NCBI GenBank assembly: GCA_964058805.1
Contig: CAXKVV010000660.1
Span: forward strand, 1-32,095
Length of the DNA stretch: 32,095 nt
Direction of reading: 5' to 3'
Origin: Schoenoplectus triqueter
Taxonomy: Eukaryota; Streptophyta; Magnoliopsida; Poales; Cyperaceae
Part shown: positions 1-12,130 of the stretch, piece by piece
Position numbering within the stretch: the stretch's first letter is position 1
How the letters are laid out: the number at the start of each line of letters is the position of its first letter
Position numbers and translations under genes: made by a program
The notes under the pieces: generated by a model
Told to the model about the DNA's origin: nothing
Databases searched by the model: none
The model's input: the letters and a program-made list of their open reading frames with translations, nothing else

Positions 1-32
1 AAACCAGAATCACTCAACTTGACAAGAGAAAA

Positions 33-290
33 ATGGCTTCTTTCTTTCTTGTTCTTGCTCTAAACCTCGTGTTGATGGCTGAGTCATCAGCGCGGAGATT
101 GATGCACACTGAGGTGGAGGGGCCAACAGAGTTCGAACTGGAGGTGGCGATGCACCATAAGAGACCGGTCGACAAGTCGATTGTGTTTGCTGAATTGATG
201 TTAGGAAGCTTGGTAGTTGTGTCTGCAATTGCGATTTTCGCATATATTCGGGTCACACGAAAGATGGATGATGTTGTTTGCAAGGTCTGA
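33..290 (+). CDS. Small secretory-pathway membrane protein (85 aa), unidentified family
   Basis: This is a single-exon reading frame of 85 codons ending in TGA. Residues 1-20 form a signal peptide: a hydrophobic run (FFLVLALNLVLM) followed by AESSA and then RR, so cleavage near residue 20 is likely. A short hydrophilic segment (21-48) follows. One hydrophobic span lies at about 50-72 with a single Glu at 54, then a basic stop-transfer YIRVTRK and a short tail ending CKV. The predicted topology is type I, with the N-terminus outside or in the lumen. Small plant proteins with this layout are common and mostly uncharacterised; I infer no biochemical role. The start is the first ATG after an A-rich leader (gagaaaaATGG). 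The promoter lies outside the window and only 32 bases precede the ATG, so upstream exons cannot be excluded. Confidence is good that it is coding, low on function. Confidence 0.7.
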   Translation: MASFFLVLALNLVLMAESSARRLMHTEVEGPTEFELEVAMHHKRPVDKSIVFAELMLGSLVVVSAIAIFAYIRVTRKMDDVVCKV

Positions 291-897
291 TTGGTTTAAT
301 GATATTTCGACCTTTTCATTGAGTAAAGATAGATCTGGACGTGCTATATATTAGTATTTTGTAGCTAATACAAGCTCAAAGCTAAAAAAAGAAGAGGAGA
401 ATAAAAAAAAATGAGGAAGAAAAAGGGGTACAGATTCCTTCCAACTGCATTTTACTTTTAACTAGCCTTGCCACTGCATTTTACTGTTTAATTTAACTAT
501 AGAATTTTATTTATTTTGTATGATTTTATTATCACTTTGGTACATTTTGACTTATCTCCAAATCTCTAATAACAAACTTTTCAATTTCCGGCTACTCTTC
601 GCCCCGGAAATAAAAATTATATAGTATTAACTTATTGTATGAAAGAAAGAAAGAAACAATGAGAAAGTATGTGCAAATCTCTTAGTTAATTATTTAATGA
701 TACCGTATAATATAAAGAATATATGATGTTAATTAATTAGATTTGTTGCATCCAGTATAGAAAGAAATGTTTTGATAAATGCAAAGAAAAATATTCAACT
801 CACTTTCGAAACAACGACGTTATGAAATTTAACTCAAAAGAAAATAATACTAAATAGTGCATCACTTCTTAATTTTATGAAAGATTCAGAAGGAACC
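291..897. other. AT-rich 3' flank of the 85-aa gene
   Basis: This stretch holds the presumed 3' UTR of the small membrane protein gene and then AT-rich DNA without a convincing reading frame. A purine-rich tract lies around 385-430. I see no repeat boundaries or RNA gene. It ends at the left target-site duplication of MULE copy A. Confidence 0.4.
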
Positions 898-907
898 GAT
901 CTCCTGC

Positions 908-2805
908 AGATTTTTTTAATTAATTAAAAAAAATAGGAATGGTAAGAACACTCCACTCTTGTATTAAAAAGTAGCGGAGGCTCGATCTCAAATAATTTAT
1001 TTATATATTGTCATACACCTAGCAGCCTTCTCTTTCATCTTCCTTCAGTAATTTCTTCAAAATTATCATTGTTACTATTGTAAAATGTTCCAACTGAAAA
1101 TATATTTTTCGACAGATCCAATCCCGATTCGTATTCACCACTCTCTTCTCATCAATATTGTAAGTTTTTTTTCTATTTGGAATATTAATTTTTACCGTAA
1201 AATTAAAATACACTAACAGTAGGGTTTATCGTTCATATTTTAGATACGATAATATTATTGATTAATGTGTATCACGGAGGTCAAATTATGAACACTTCAA
1301 CCAGCGTGGGTTACGATATTCGTGCCGCGTGCACATTTTCTGCCGACGAGACAATCAGTATTCATGACTTGAAGATGCAGGTTCATGTTGGTTTGAAACT
1401 GCTCCCTAGCCATTTCAACATCAGCATTAGTGCACGCATCAACACTACCTCTCACCAGATTGAGTGTTTTTTATAGTTTATTTAGGGTTATTTCTGAAGA
1501 AATTTTGAGAATGGTTAAAACAATAGCTCCGTACCAAATATCCCGGTATAAAATATTAGAGCTAATAGTTGAATCTGAACTATATCCAGTTATGATCACT
1601 ATGATTCGACTAGCATTCCTAGAAGTAGTAACCTAGTCCTGACTGAGGGAAGATTCTACTCCCGAGCTCGGGATCAACCACCATCTCATATTTCGGTATA
1701 AAATATGAATGAGAATGAGGAAGAATAAAAGTGACACTTGAATGTCAAGGAGGATGACATTCATGATGCAACATATATAAATATGGATGAAATTGAGGAT
1801 GAGATAGATGACGAAAAAATAGTTAAAGAGTAATAATTGTCTGTTTCTTTCATTAATCGAGGAATGAATCACTCATGTGCATAATTTGTTGATAATATGT
1901 CAATGTCATATGCAGACGACATTTATTTTCGCAAACCACCTAGAATTGATGAATAATTTAGTGTCAATCACCAGTTCAGTACAAAATCAGAGTTGAAATT
2001 AAAAATCGTTGATTTTTATGTTCAACGAAATATAGAATATGAGGTAACAAATAGCAGAAAATCAAAGTTAGTGATGACATGTAAATATTTTAACTGTCCA
2101 TGAAGAATATATACCACGCCCAACATAACGGGTGTTTGAGAGATCAAAATAAATCCACTCAAACAAATCACTTGCTTGTTGTTTGTTCGTTCAGAAGGCT
2201 GAATTACATTCAGTATGTTAGTTCATATTATAACATTCAGTACTACATTAACACATGATCTGGTTATTAACGTAGTTATGGCAATAAACGAGATTCGTCA
2301 ATGTATAATGGTCTGATCATCAAGCCAGATCCAGCAAAAATCAACAAATAAAAGAGAATGAATATATACTTTCTAATAATTATGGATGAAATGGAGGGTC
2401 ATATCAACAGACTACCAACTCGAGGCAGAGCTCGTTCCAGCAAAACATGATTTAGATTAAAAGATGTCGTGTTTATATTTTATTATTATAATTATCAGAA
2501 CAATTTGATTTTAATTGTTATTATAATATTTCAATTTGTTTGACATTATTTTAGAACAATGTACTATCACGCTTATATTTCACATTATAAAACTTATTTT
2601 TAATTATTATTGTAATATTTTAGAATAATCTACTGTCGTGCTTCATTTTTAATATAACATATAAACGTAAAAAAAATGGGATCAAATTTAAAACTCGGTC
2701 CAGACATGGATCGAGTTTCAAACTCTATCCAGCTATTGCTATTGACGCACAAAAAATAGAGTATTCTCATATTTTCCTATTTTTTTATTTACCAAAATTT
2801 TTTTG
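908..2805 (+). mobile_element. Mutator-like element copy A, internally deleted, 10-bp TSD
   Basis: The element is bounded by a perfect 10-bp direct repeat GATCTCCTGC at 898-907 and 2806-2815, in the 8-11 bp range typical of MULEs. Its ends are imperfect inverted repeats: reading inward, both pass through a T- or A-rich stretch into AAAATAGGAA and then a GAACACTCC / GAATACTC motif. The interior carries remains of a MULE transposase on the + strand. It is closely related to copy B (22036-25091, minus strand) but shorter, because the part coding for the transposase middle is missing after about 2165. It cannot be autonomous. Confidence 0.85.
1258..2460 (+). pseudogene. MULE transposase remnant (copy A)
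   Basis: Decayed coding sequence of a plant MULE transposase. An N-terminal block (1258-1450) reads NVYHGGQIM then YDIRAACTFSADETIS, matching copy B frame for frame. An acidic linker follows at about 1690-1830. The MuDR-type N-terminal domain lies at about 1975-2100, with readable STKSELKLKIVDFYVQRN, YEVTNSRKSK and CKYFNCP. Frameshifts and stops separate these blocks. After about 2165 the sequence jumps to the C-terminal region (about 2280-2450, ending in RLPTRGRARSS), so the whole catalytic DDE region is absent. The family assignment rests on the conserved MuDR pattern (K.EL...V..F...N.EY.V..S...+....C....CP). Confidence 0.75.
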
Positions 2806-2815
2806 GATCTCCTGC

Positions 2816-3449
2816 CCATGTGTGAGAAGGATTTTTCTGCTCATAATCCCAACCAATCTATAATTGACATGTAACACCTACCTCCTATCCAATCAATTGA
2901 ACTTAACACTGTTAATATTTTCCGTTAAGATTCATAACTTTTCTATAGACATAGTTATTTATTAACTTAATAGATTACGGATCGAACACACCCATTTTTC
3001 TCCTTGTCTCATCAATATCCCATTTGAATTAATCAAAAAAGCAAACATATCTTTCTTCTCCGCGAAATTTTGTGTTGAATCAAATAACAATTTACTAGTA
3101 GGTTTTTTTATATGCACCTTTTTTTTAAAATCTTAACTCGATATATCTTTTTATTAATCAAATTAATTATTAGCGTTTTATTCAATAACAAGTTTAATGT
3201 GAAATTTTTATTATTTTCAACCATTCAGAGTCTCACACTGCTCTCTCCATTATATTGAGAAATTTATATCTTATTGACTGCTCTGCTCTTCAAGTCAACA
3301 CCCTGTCACTGTAAGAAAGAAATTCTTCCATGGAAGAGCTCTCCAATCAATTATTCAAAATGCATCAGGAGCTCTGCTTAATTATATTGTCAGCTCATAT
3401 ATCATATATCATATATGTTATATTATAAATTATGAGTTATATTTTTATA
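2816..3449. other. Spacer between two MULEs
   Basis: AT-rich spacer without a recognisable gene. An ATG in good context at 3330 opens a short frame (MEELSNQLFKMHQELC) that stops within about 30 codons. It could be a fragment of a first exon, but nothing downstream supports a gene. Short ATATATC repeats occur near 3395-3420. Confidence 0.35.
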
Positions 3450-3458
3450 ATAAAATAA

Positions 3459-6056
3459 GAGTTAAGCTATGGTCCTACGCGTAGTTAATGATCAAATTTG
3501 CTACGAACTAAAAATATTGGTAAATCATCTTCAAATCTTGATTTATAGGTCTCAATAAATTATTTATATCTAAATATGATGGGATATAAATTTAAAAAAA
3601 AAGTTTTTTATATCCCAACTTCTATATCCAAACTATTTTTTTAACTAATATAACTAATTTTAAACTATTATTCAATTTGGATTTGAAAGTAAATTGAAAA
3701 AAATATGGGTCACGTACTTGACCCGTTTGTACCAATGCTCCAATGGTATCTCCCTCATCTTTGAGAGTTACCCTTCATGTTATATATCGTTGAAAAACTA
3801 GCGACAAACAGAACATAATAAGCTAAATTACACATGAAATGGATCAACGATTTAGAAGAAATCAAGGGAGAAAGTATATTAGTTAGAAATTCGATTGGAG
3901 CGATCTAGTGTGGGTAAGTCTCAATCGATTGATCAAATATTTTTTCTAGGCTAAGGAGATGATACGTGAAGCTTTAAACAAGTGCTGTAATATTCTAAGT
4001 GTTCATTCACTTCTCATGCACACAAAAAATATGTTGAAATTCACATTTTGAAGCTCGGTTGATCAAGAAGTGGGGCTAGATCAATTTTTGGGAGTAAAAA
4101 GATAAAATTTGAGTATTTATTCAAATGAATTGGTTGAGAAATAGGAGCTAACACAAGATAGGTAGTAAAATTATATTTTGAATGATACATTAAGATGTGT
4201 TACGATAGATATTAAGACTTATTTATAATTTTATTTTAACCATAATTATTTTAAAGATATTAGAACTTATTAAGATGTATTACATATTGTTGACAATATT
4301 ATGACTTAATGAAATGAGATATGAAGATATTTTTGTTATTTATTAAGATTATTTTTTATAAATATAAATTATAAGGTCTTAAGATATGAAGAAAAATACT
4401 AAATTAAAATTTATTAATTGTAAGGTCTTAGTTAAGATAATAAGAATATCTATATTCAGAAAAATATTATGAAAATTTATATCATTTAAAGTTAAATGAC
4501 TTATTAATCAGTATTAAAAATTTAATTGTTAAGTCTTAAGACGAGAACAATTAGGTATAGAGATTTGGCTCTAGGTGTGTTCAATAAATATTTTTTAAAT
4601 TATATATTATTGAAAGTTAAATGTAAGATTTATGTTAATATATATTAAGACATCAGATAAATGATTTTAAGTCCAATAATGTTAAATTTTAAGAATTTAT
4701 TTATGAGATTTTATATCAAATAAATTACGTAAAAATATTATTTTAGATAAAATTTATTAAGATTTTATTTCTTAATTTAAATAATACAGCAAATATTTGT
4801 GTTTGTTTATATCTTTTAAAACTAAAAATTACTAATAGCATTATGTATTAAGACATCATATGTCAATTTTTAAGACTTTAAATATTTGGTCTTAAGACTT
4901 TGAATATCGTCTATAGAACGGTCTAAAGAGTTTCAGAATAACTGCTATTGTTTAGTGAGCAATTTGACTTCATCAGGTGGTTGATTTTACCTTTGTGTAA
5001 AATCGGATATTAGATCCTTATTGTTGTCGGCTTATTCAAGATAAAAATTTAATTATATAACTCTCTTCAATATTAAAATAAGAGAGTAATTAAATGATTA
5101 TTATTGACTTATATTTTAATAATTATAGTTTAGAGATACAAACTTGTTCATATTATGATAACTGTTCAAATATAAATTTCAAGTTCAAAATTATGACTTA
5201 TAATATTGGGTATTAAGATGTTGTTTTGTGTGTGTTAAGATTTGGAACATTTCATTTTAGTACACTCAAGTTTAGATATATAGATTTATTCATATTCTGA
5301 CGGATACTCAAATATAAATTTTAAGTTCAAAATATGACTTATAATATTAAATATTAAGACGTTGTATTTTGCATGTTAAGACTTAGGACATTCACTTTTA
5401 AGATAATGAGGTTCAAGTATAATACTTATTAATATCCTGATTATCGCTCAAATATAAATTTTAGTTCAAAATATAATTTATAATATTAGATATTAAGACG
5501 TCATATTTCTAATATGCTTGAGACATTCAGTTTTAAAATATTGAGATTCATATATAAATACTTACTCATATCTTGATTGTCATTCAAATATAAATTTTAA
5601 GTTTAAAATATGACTTGATATATTATACATTAAGACTTTATTTCTTCAGGATTAAAACTTAGGACTTTCAATTTTAAGACTTCGATGATCGTCTGTAGAT
5701 GAACGGTCTGTTGATGTTCGAGGACGTGGTCAACGATTTTTTTAGTTGGGGTATAGATCGGGGTAAGTTAGTTGGTCTCATACATTTTTTCTATTTTTTG
5801 AATTTATAAGTATTCATTTTCTATTTTTTAAGATGATTCAATAAAAATAATAAAATAATATATATTTTCTAGATCATTTTTAAAAATTCAAAACTAATAC
5901 ATAGAAAATTTTAAAAATAGATTTTTTTATCCCATCATATTTTGATATATTTTTTTTATTAAGACCCATAAATCAAAATTTAAAGATGATTTATCTATAC
6001 TTTTTAGTCCGTAGTAAATTTGATCATTAACTACGTATAGTACCATAGTTTAACTC
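3459..6056. mobile_element. Non-autonomous MULE, 2.6 kb, long TIRs, 9-bp TSD
   Basis: A perfect 9-bp direct repeat ATAAAATAA (3450-3458 and 6057-6065) flanks an element whose ends are inverted repeats of roughly 140 bp (about 3459-3600 and 5915-6056). Both ends read GAGTTAA(G/A)CTATGGT inward, followed by GTAGTTAATGATCAAATTT and, further in, AATATGATGGGATA. Long TIRs with a 9-bp TSD are the hallmark of Mutator-like elements. No transposase frame is visible; the interior is very AT-rich with many TTAAGAC(T/G) words and a tandem array at about 5125-5690. Orientation is unknown. Confidence 0.85.
5125..5690. repeat. Degenerate tandem repeat, four units of about 136-142 bp
   Basis: The word CAAATATAAATTT recurs at 5167, 5309, 5449 and 5585, spacings of 142, 140 and 136. 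Around each copy the order is the same: TTCATAT.., a variable stretch, CAAATATAAATTT, AGTTCAAAATATGACTTATAATATT, then TATTAAGA and a closing ACATTCA.TTTTA. Units are diverged, so the array is old. It lies wholly inside the 2.6 kb MULE near its right TIR. Confidence 0.75.
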
Positions 6057-6065
6057 ATAAAATAA

Positions 6066-6984
6066 TTCAAATAATATTCAAAGTTATTTCACTAAATCTA
6101 ATTTATTTCCGTATTAATATCTCCATTTCACTTTTTCTTTTGAAAAAGTTAATAATAACACTCAATCTCTCTATTTCCGCTCTCTAATCCCAACTACCAC
6201 ATCCCTCATTGCACATCTTGTCTCTCGCTAGACAACTCAAGTTGTGATGAATTGAGTTTAAGCTTTATCTTTTTAGCTCGTAAGCGTCTCACGAGTTAGT
6301 CTGACTCAGCTTATATTTTCATTAGCTTTAGCTTAACCCAACTCGCTCAAGCTCAGCATATTTGCAGCTCTAATTCAACTAGAGTTGGTGTTAGATGTTT
6401 TTTTAGACCTGAACTCAAGTTCTGACATGGTTTCTCCGTATAGTATTCAGAATATTGATTCTTCAAAAGCCTATCAAACTTAGCTGATGAATCGTCAGAA
6501 TACGAACTGAAAGATTTAAATCAGTTGATTATGGACTTTTATATTTAATCAAATTAAATCATGTAATAGAAAGGAATTTTATTCTCTAACTTCACTATAT
6601 GTTCATTACATGACCTACTAGATTTATTGATGAAGAACAATTTGTAGTTGAGATTGGAATTCCTGAGTCATGCGTAAGAATTAGCAGTTTACAGAAAAAA
6701 AAAGGGCCAACAAATTGACTATCTTAATTTAGATTAATATAGCTGAACATCAACTCGACTATCTTATAGTCGCATTGCTTGTTTTTAGAATATTATCATT
6801 TTTTTAACATCTACGAACGCTTCGTCATGATATTTCTTTTGTTTTTTGTTGTGATTCATTCCGTCCATAGATGCAGAAAAAAATAATATATTTACTTCTT
6901 TTTATAACTTCAGAAGGGAAGATGAAGAGACTCAGATGAGTCAATAAACATATATATAAATCATTTTAGCATGAATAACTCCCA
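6066..6984. other. Gene-free AT-rich spacer
   Basis: No coding potential is seen. The part at about 6230-6360 is rich in AGCTC and CTCAGC words of the kind found in degraded plant repeats, but no boundaries can be drawn. Confidence 0.3.
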
Positions 6985-7275
6985 TACTATAGATTATTTT
7001 TTTATTTTTAAAGTTTAAATGATTGATCTGAACTACTTAAAATGATTTTCATATAAAAGCATGATAGACCAAATTTTATATATTTTTTCAGAATTATTTT
7101 ACTATTTTTTAAATAGTTAAACAATCATTCGTTTTGAATGACACATAATAATTAAATCAAGTGATTTTTTAATTATCTTAAAAATAAAAAATATCAAATT
7201 TGATGTACAATTAGAAATCACTTTGACCATTTCTAATCGATCATTTAAACTTTAAAAAAATGATCTGCAGAATAG
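6985..7275. mobile_element. Probable fold-back MITE
   Basis: Two arms of about 50-60 bp are inverted copies of one another: the left arm (about 7000-7053) and the reverse complement of the right arm (about 7212-7268) share TTTTTAAAGTTTAAATGAT followed by similar sequence down to a GATTTTC / GATTTC end. The interior is AT-rich and non-coding. Outer boundaries and a TSD could not be fixed, so the superfamily is unknown. Confidence 0.5.
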
Positions 7276-8502
7276 AAGCAATCCGTGCTACATGTAGTGC
7301 CGTAGCTCTATTCTCTCTCCATCTATATTCATAAAAAAATACTAAAATATTAAAAACCTTATGAACAATAAAAAAACTCTGTATCATAAAATATCTTATG
7401 AAGTACGAAGTGAGATACGTACCTACCTCCCTGTACCCAACCTAGCAAGAAAATTGTTCAGATGAGTCAATATGTATGGGCTAAGCCAGGCTTAAAATTG
7501 AAAAATGCTCCATAGTAAAATTTATTTCAGCCCGGCCCAGTAAAAATGTGCTCTGGTAAGTTAAATCTAAGTTTATTTATTTCCCCCTTTGAGATAAATA
7601 GGCCTTACATTTTTTGCAATTATATTTTTTGTATGCTGGGTTTCGTTTAGAATTCATGTCGCACAAGATGCATTGAGAATTTTAGTACAAGGATCTTTTT
7701 TATTTCTTTTTATTGTTGAGAATGTTACATATATAATTCATCATCACACATTTCAGGATGCATATGATTAGAGGGTTATGAGCTAATCCATTTTGTCTAA
7801 GATATAAAAGGAAAAAATATTTTGGATGAGAAAAAAGAAATCACTTGATACAACTATTAGAATTATACAGAATTTAGACCTTCTTAAGCCATCGGACTAT
7901 CTTTCAAAAACACATGTTAGAGTATTTAACAATGGTGCTTTCAATATTTGAAAGATAAGTCTGACAAGACAACAAGATCTTCAAAGTTAATGATTAAAAT
8001 TTCCCATACATCCTTGATAAAGACAGGATTAGGTAAATCCAAATTAAAACTCATATAAAAGAGAGGTAAAATATAACTAGCGTAAATAAGTAAGTGGGTT
8101 CTCAGATCTCAGCGCATTGACTCAAGAGCTCAAAGACACATCTCATGCTATGTGTCATATTATACTTTTTGACAAAAATGCCAACTCAAAAACCGTGTGA
8201 AATTGTCAACCCAATTCTACCCATTTTAAATTCCAAACTTTGAACCTCTTATTTGGTAAAGGTCAATTCAATAATTGATTGGTGGATGTGGAGAGTCAAC
8301 TCGGGTAGCACAACAGTCCACGTGTCAAACCTGATAGAATCTTTCTTTGTTTCAGTGGTTAACTTTTCTGGACTGCAAAATATTTTTTGAAAGTTAGATG
8401 GAAAAAATAATTTGTGGGCATGAATTAATGGGCCCAGTCCTACACGCTATTCATCTCCGCGTTTGCCCCACTAGCAATCAACTTCTTCAGATATTGTTGT
8501 TA
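7276..8502. other. Gene-free spacer ending in a promoter-like stretch
   Basis: No convincing reading frame. The last 250 bp look different from their surroundings: a G-box-like CACGTGTC at 8319-8326, a GGGCCCA (TCP / Site II type) at 8430-8436 and a more balanced base composition. The stretch stops at the end of the long-TIR element that begins at 8503. Confidence 0.35.
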
Positions 8503-9221
8503 TTAATTTCTAGTGTGCCCATTAAAATTTCTTAAATTGCTAATATCCCCATCCAAACATGATAATAATTTATATCCCATTCAAACTTCATTTATTTTTT
8601 TTATATCTCTTTAGGTATACATCTTATTTCAAACTTATTATAACACTCAATTGACAATTATACCCTTTTAGAAATGAATATCTTCATCTTATTTTATTAA
8701 TACCAAATAAGAATAAAGACCGACTATTCTTCTCGGCTTTCTCTAGGAGCTCTTCAATATATATTCGTACAACTCATTTTTTCTTTTGCTTGTCTTATAA
8801 TTTCACTTATTCGTATCAATTAAGTTTTTAAAAAAAAATTAATAAATTTCTTATGTTTATCTATTCAGAGAAGTCACTGACCTCCGTTATTGAAAAAAAA
8901 CTATATTGTACCATCTTTTTATAAGTCATTTTAATTGTCTGACAAATTCTACTAATGACTATCTTTTGTACCTATATTTTTTGTATTGAATGCAAACTCT
9001 CTTTTTATTTCACTGCTATTGAGAAAATAGAGAGTCGTATACATATTTCTCAAAGGGTATAATAGTCAATTTAAGTGTTATAATAGATGTAATAATAGGT
9101 CATGTGTATAAAATGGGGTATAAGAAAATAAATCAAATTTAAATGGGGATATAAGCTATTATAGCGTTTAGATGGGGATATTGACAATTTAAAAAGTTTT
9201 GATGGGTACACCAAAAATTAA
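8503..9221. mobile_element. Long-TIR DNA transposon, about 0.7 kb
   Basis: The left end (8503 to about 8690) and the reverse complement of the right end (9221 back to about 9035) match over roughly 190 bp. Both start TTAATTT(C/T)T(A/G)GTGT, then carry AAATTG..AATATCCCCATC.AAAC, TTATAACACT.AATTGAC and ATTATACCCTTT. The centre is non-coding. No convincing TSD was found, so the superfamily stays open; the long TIRs are compatible with a MULE-type MITE. Confidence 0.7.
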
Positions 9222-11363
9222 CTCTTATTTATTTTATACAATTATTACAAATTGACCTAGTTTACTATTAGTTCCTCAGAAATAATTGTCATAAAACAAA
9301 TTTTTTTCATAACGTAAATTTGACATATATGGTAGAACCAATGTGAAGGGAACACATTAGAACTTAGAAGTCGTGACAAAAGTTTGAATGAATCCTTTAT
9401 AGTTTATACAAAGAAAATAGCCTTTCCGTGAAGAAAGCACTATAATTTTAAAATTATTTATTTTCAATCAATGAGCGCAGTGGTTATCAGTTTATCTTAC
9501 AAATGATGATTACAACAACTATAATTATGTTATTTAAAAACAGAAACCGCATGGATAAATTAGACACGTTATGTGTGCATGTACAATAAGAAACCACTCA
9601 CATTAATTTTAAGTTAATAATTGAAAAACAATTTAAAGAAATCAAACAATATCCAAAGAAAAAAATGAATAATAAAAAATTGACTCCGCTTGGCTAAGCT
9701 CATTCCATAATAAGGGTAAAAAGATTAGTTTAGCTGATAACTGAAACAACAGAGCAATTCGCTTTTGACAAATTGCTTTGTGACTTTAGTTTGGATTCTA
9801 ACTTTCCGTAGCTACTACGTATTGTTGGGGTAAAAATTTTTGCAACTTGGTAACAACGGTTGACATTGTCTTTTGGGGAAGTATTTTTCTTTGTTTTTTT
9901 AGGGTCCGTTTGGCAAATCAAGGAATAGTTTTGAAGAGTGATAATTTTAAAAGAGTGATCGAATAATATTTTATTCTTATTCTAAACATACGACTCTGTT
10001 CGGTCTATCAGTAGAAACAAACAATGTAGCGTTTTGTCAGTATCTGATGTACAAAGAAAAAATAGGCAATCAATCATTACAGTCTTAAACAGTCATGGGA
10101 TTAAAAAAAAAAGTGATTCTAGTGCACGCTATAATTATGGCATATTCAGCTCTTATAATACCTACTTTTGAAAAATAAAATTCAAATTAAAATAAATTTA
10201 ATGTGTTTCTAATTGTTTAAATAGAATGTGCAACAAATTTGGTTCAATCTGAAAGAGATTTTGTTATCTATCAAATGATTTCTAATAGTATTACAAAAAA
10301 TAAGTAATCCAATCTCATACACACCTTAACTAAATATTACTATGAAAACTTATATAATTCTAATTTCATAATTTGAATTTTGTTTCTCAAAAAAATGTAC
10401 TGTAACACATGGTTTAAAATCTCTTCCTCAAGTCTCCTTTTGTTCAATTTTTAAATATTGTCAGAATTCTTAAGGAGGCTATATATACCCAACGATTAAG
10501 CAGCCTTTTCTCTTCCTTACCCATTAATCTTCCTTGTCTCATAATACCTATAAATGTATACAACTCCTTATGACGGATTAAAAATTTAATCCTCGTTATT
10601 TGTTGAACGGAGCTTCACGGTATTTCCATATGGTAACTTCGCTGAAAATTTTATAGAGAGAACGAAAATAGTCATATCACTTTTATATTTTTAATCTCAG
10701 ACAATTATTAATCAAACACATCATCTTTTTTTTTAAAAAAAATGGAAAGACCAAAAATGTATGAGACAATAGATCATAACAAATGAATATAGAGAAATAT
10801 GAACGACAATACAAAGATGACACGTGGAGTTATCTTGAAATCGAAATTCACTTTATATATTTATAATTATAATTTCCAAATTCCAAAAAAATAATACAAA
10901 ATTGAATACAATTACGTCTCGTCTATGTTAAAAATTCTACAGCGCTGCCGCTGATAAAGATCTCAAATTGATTCAGCCCCCGATTATACAGCTAGGAATT
11001 ACCTAATTTCTCCTCCTTTTGAAATTTCTAAAAGACAAATGATGGTTTATTTGAAATAGAGCACATCGCTATTTGACAAAGTTTTGACTGACTGGACAGA
11101 TTTTGTCCCATTGAAGTGATTGAACGTTGGTTTAAGTCCAAGCTAGCCTTGTTGCAACTCCGTACATTTCATTAAATAAAAGAAATTGTAGAAATAAGGA
11201 GAAGCGATTCGATTTGAGAAATTTATTTATATTTGAATTTAATTTTTTAAAAAAGTTAAATCTGATCAGATTCGAATTGAGCTAATCTGATTCGATCTGA
11301 GATCAAACGATCTGAAATTCAATCAAAATTAATTAAATATCTAAAAAAAATTAATATATAAAT
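9222..11363. other. Gene-free AT-rich spacer
   Basis: I see no gene. A transposon-end-like word AGGGTCCGTTTGGC sits at about 9900 without a partner. A TATA-like GGCTATATATACCC occurs at about 10478 without a coding region behind it. From about 11205 to 11320 the sequence is rich in GATTCGA / GATCTGA words, as in the MITE at 18647, and is interrupted by the putative LTR at 11364. Confidence 0.3.
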
Positions 11364-12058
11364 TGTCACACCCCAAATTAATGCAACCGAATTAAGGATG
11401 ACAATTCTGCCACGTACACACGACAAAACGTACGTACAGAAGGCTAAATGAAAATAAATACAATAACATAAAATAAAACATAATAATAATAAATATAAAT
11501 ATACGACAATACAGTCCAGAATAATAATAATAAATACAATGCCTGCATCGGTAGGGGTTGACTCCATCGAAATGGACATCAAATCTCTCAAATAAAACTC
11601 AAAAGAAGTAATAAAAAACCTGACATCTCGAAGAACCCTAATCAAATACCCATCTCACATGCAGATGCAGCAAAACATCTCTGTCATCGTAGGATTGTCC
11701 CTAGTACTCTCTCCAAGATAGATCCCGCACCGGATAATCTAGATCCTACAGCCACCGTAGAAACGTGAGTAATTTTAAAAATTACTCAATACGGATTTAG
11801 ATTCAGCCTTAAGATTTAATATTCTTTTCTAGACTAGACCCAAACACTGATACTGAAGTTTATATGTAATATAATAATAATTTATAAATATAATTATATT
11901 TCTATGCACATTTTGAGAAATTCGCCTATATGCCATGACATGAAATGACAAAGAAATCCAAAATAGAAAATATGTGAAAATAATATAATATAATATATAA
12001 TATGAGAAAAAACACCCAAAATGAAAATCCCGTTTGTAAATTTTCCAGATCTATCTCG

Positions 12059-12130
12059 AGCGGGCACTACTAGGGACCAACTTACAAATACGAGTCTTGC
12101 CTAAGCGGGCACTACTAGAGCCCAACTTAC
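12059..12130. repeat. Short direct repeat, two copies, 45-bp spacing
   Basis: AGCGGGCACTACTAG followed by (G/A)G(A/C)CCAACTTAC occurs at 12059-12085 and 12104-12130. It lies in the first quarter of the putative LTR. A second pair, TACCAACCAGGG at 12372 and 12412, lies nearby with 40-bp spacing. Confidence 0.7.

Noticed and set aside
3330..3420. Short frame MEELSNQLFKMHQELC in good start context
   Set aside because: It ends within about 30 codons, with no supporting splice structure or downstream coding sequence.
9900..9914. AGGGTCCGTTTGGC, resembling a MITE end
   Set aside because: No inverted partner or target duplication was found within a plausible distance.
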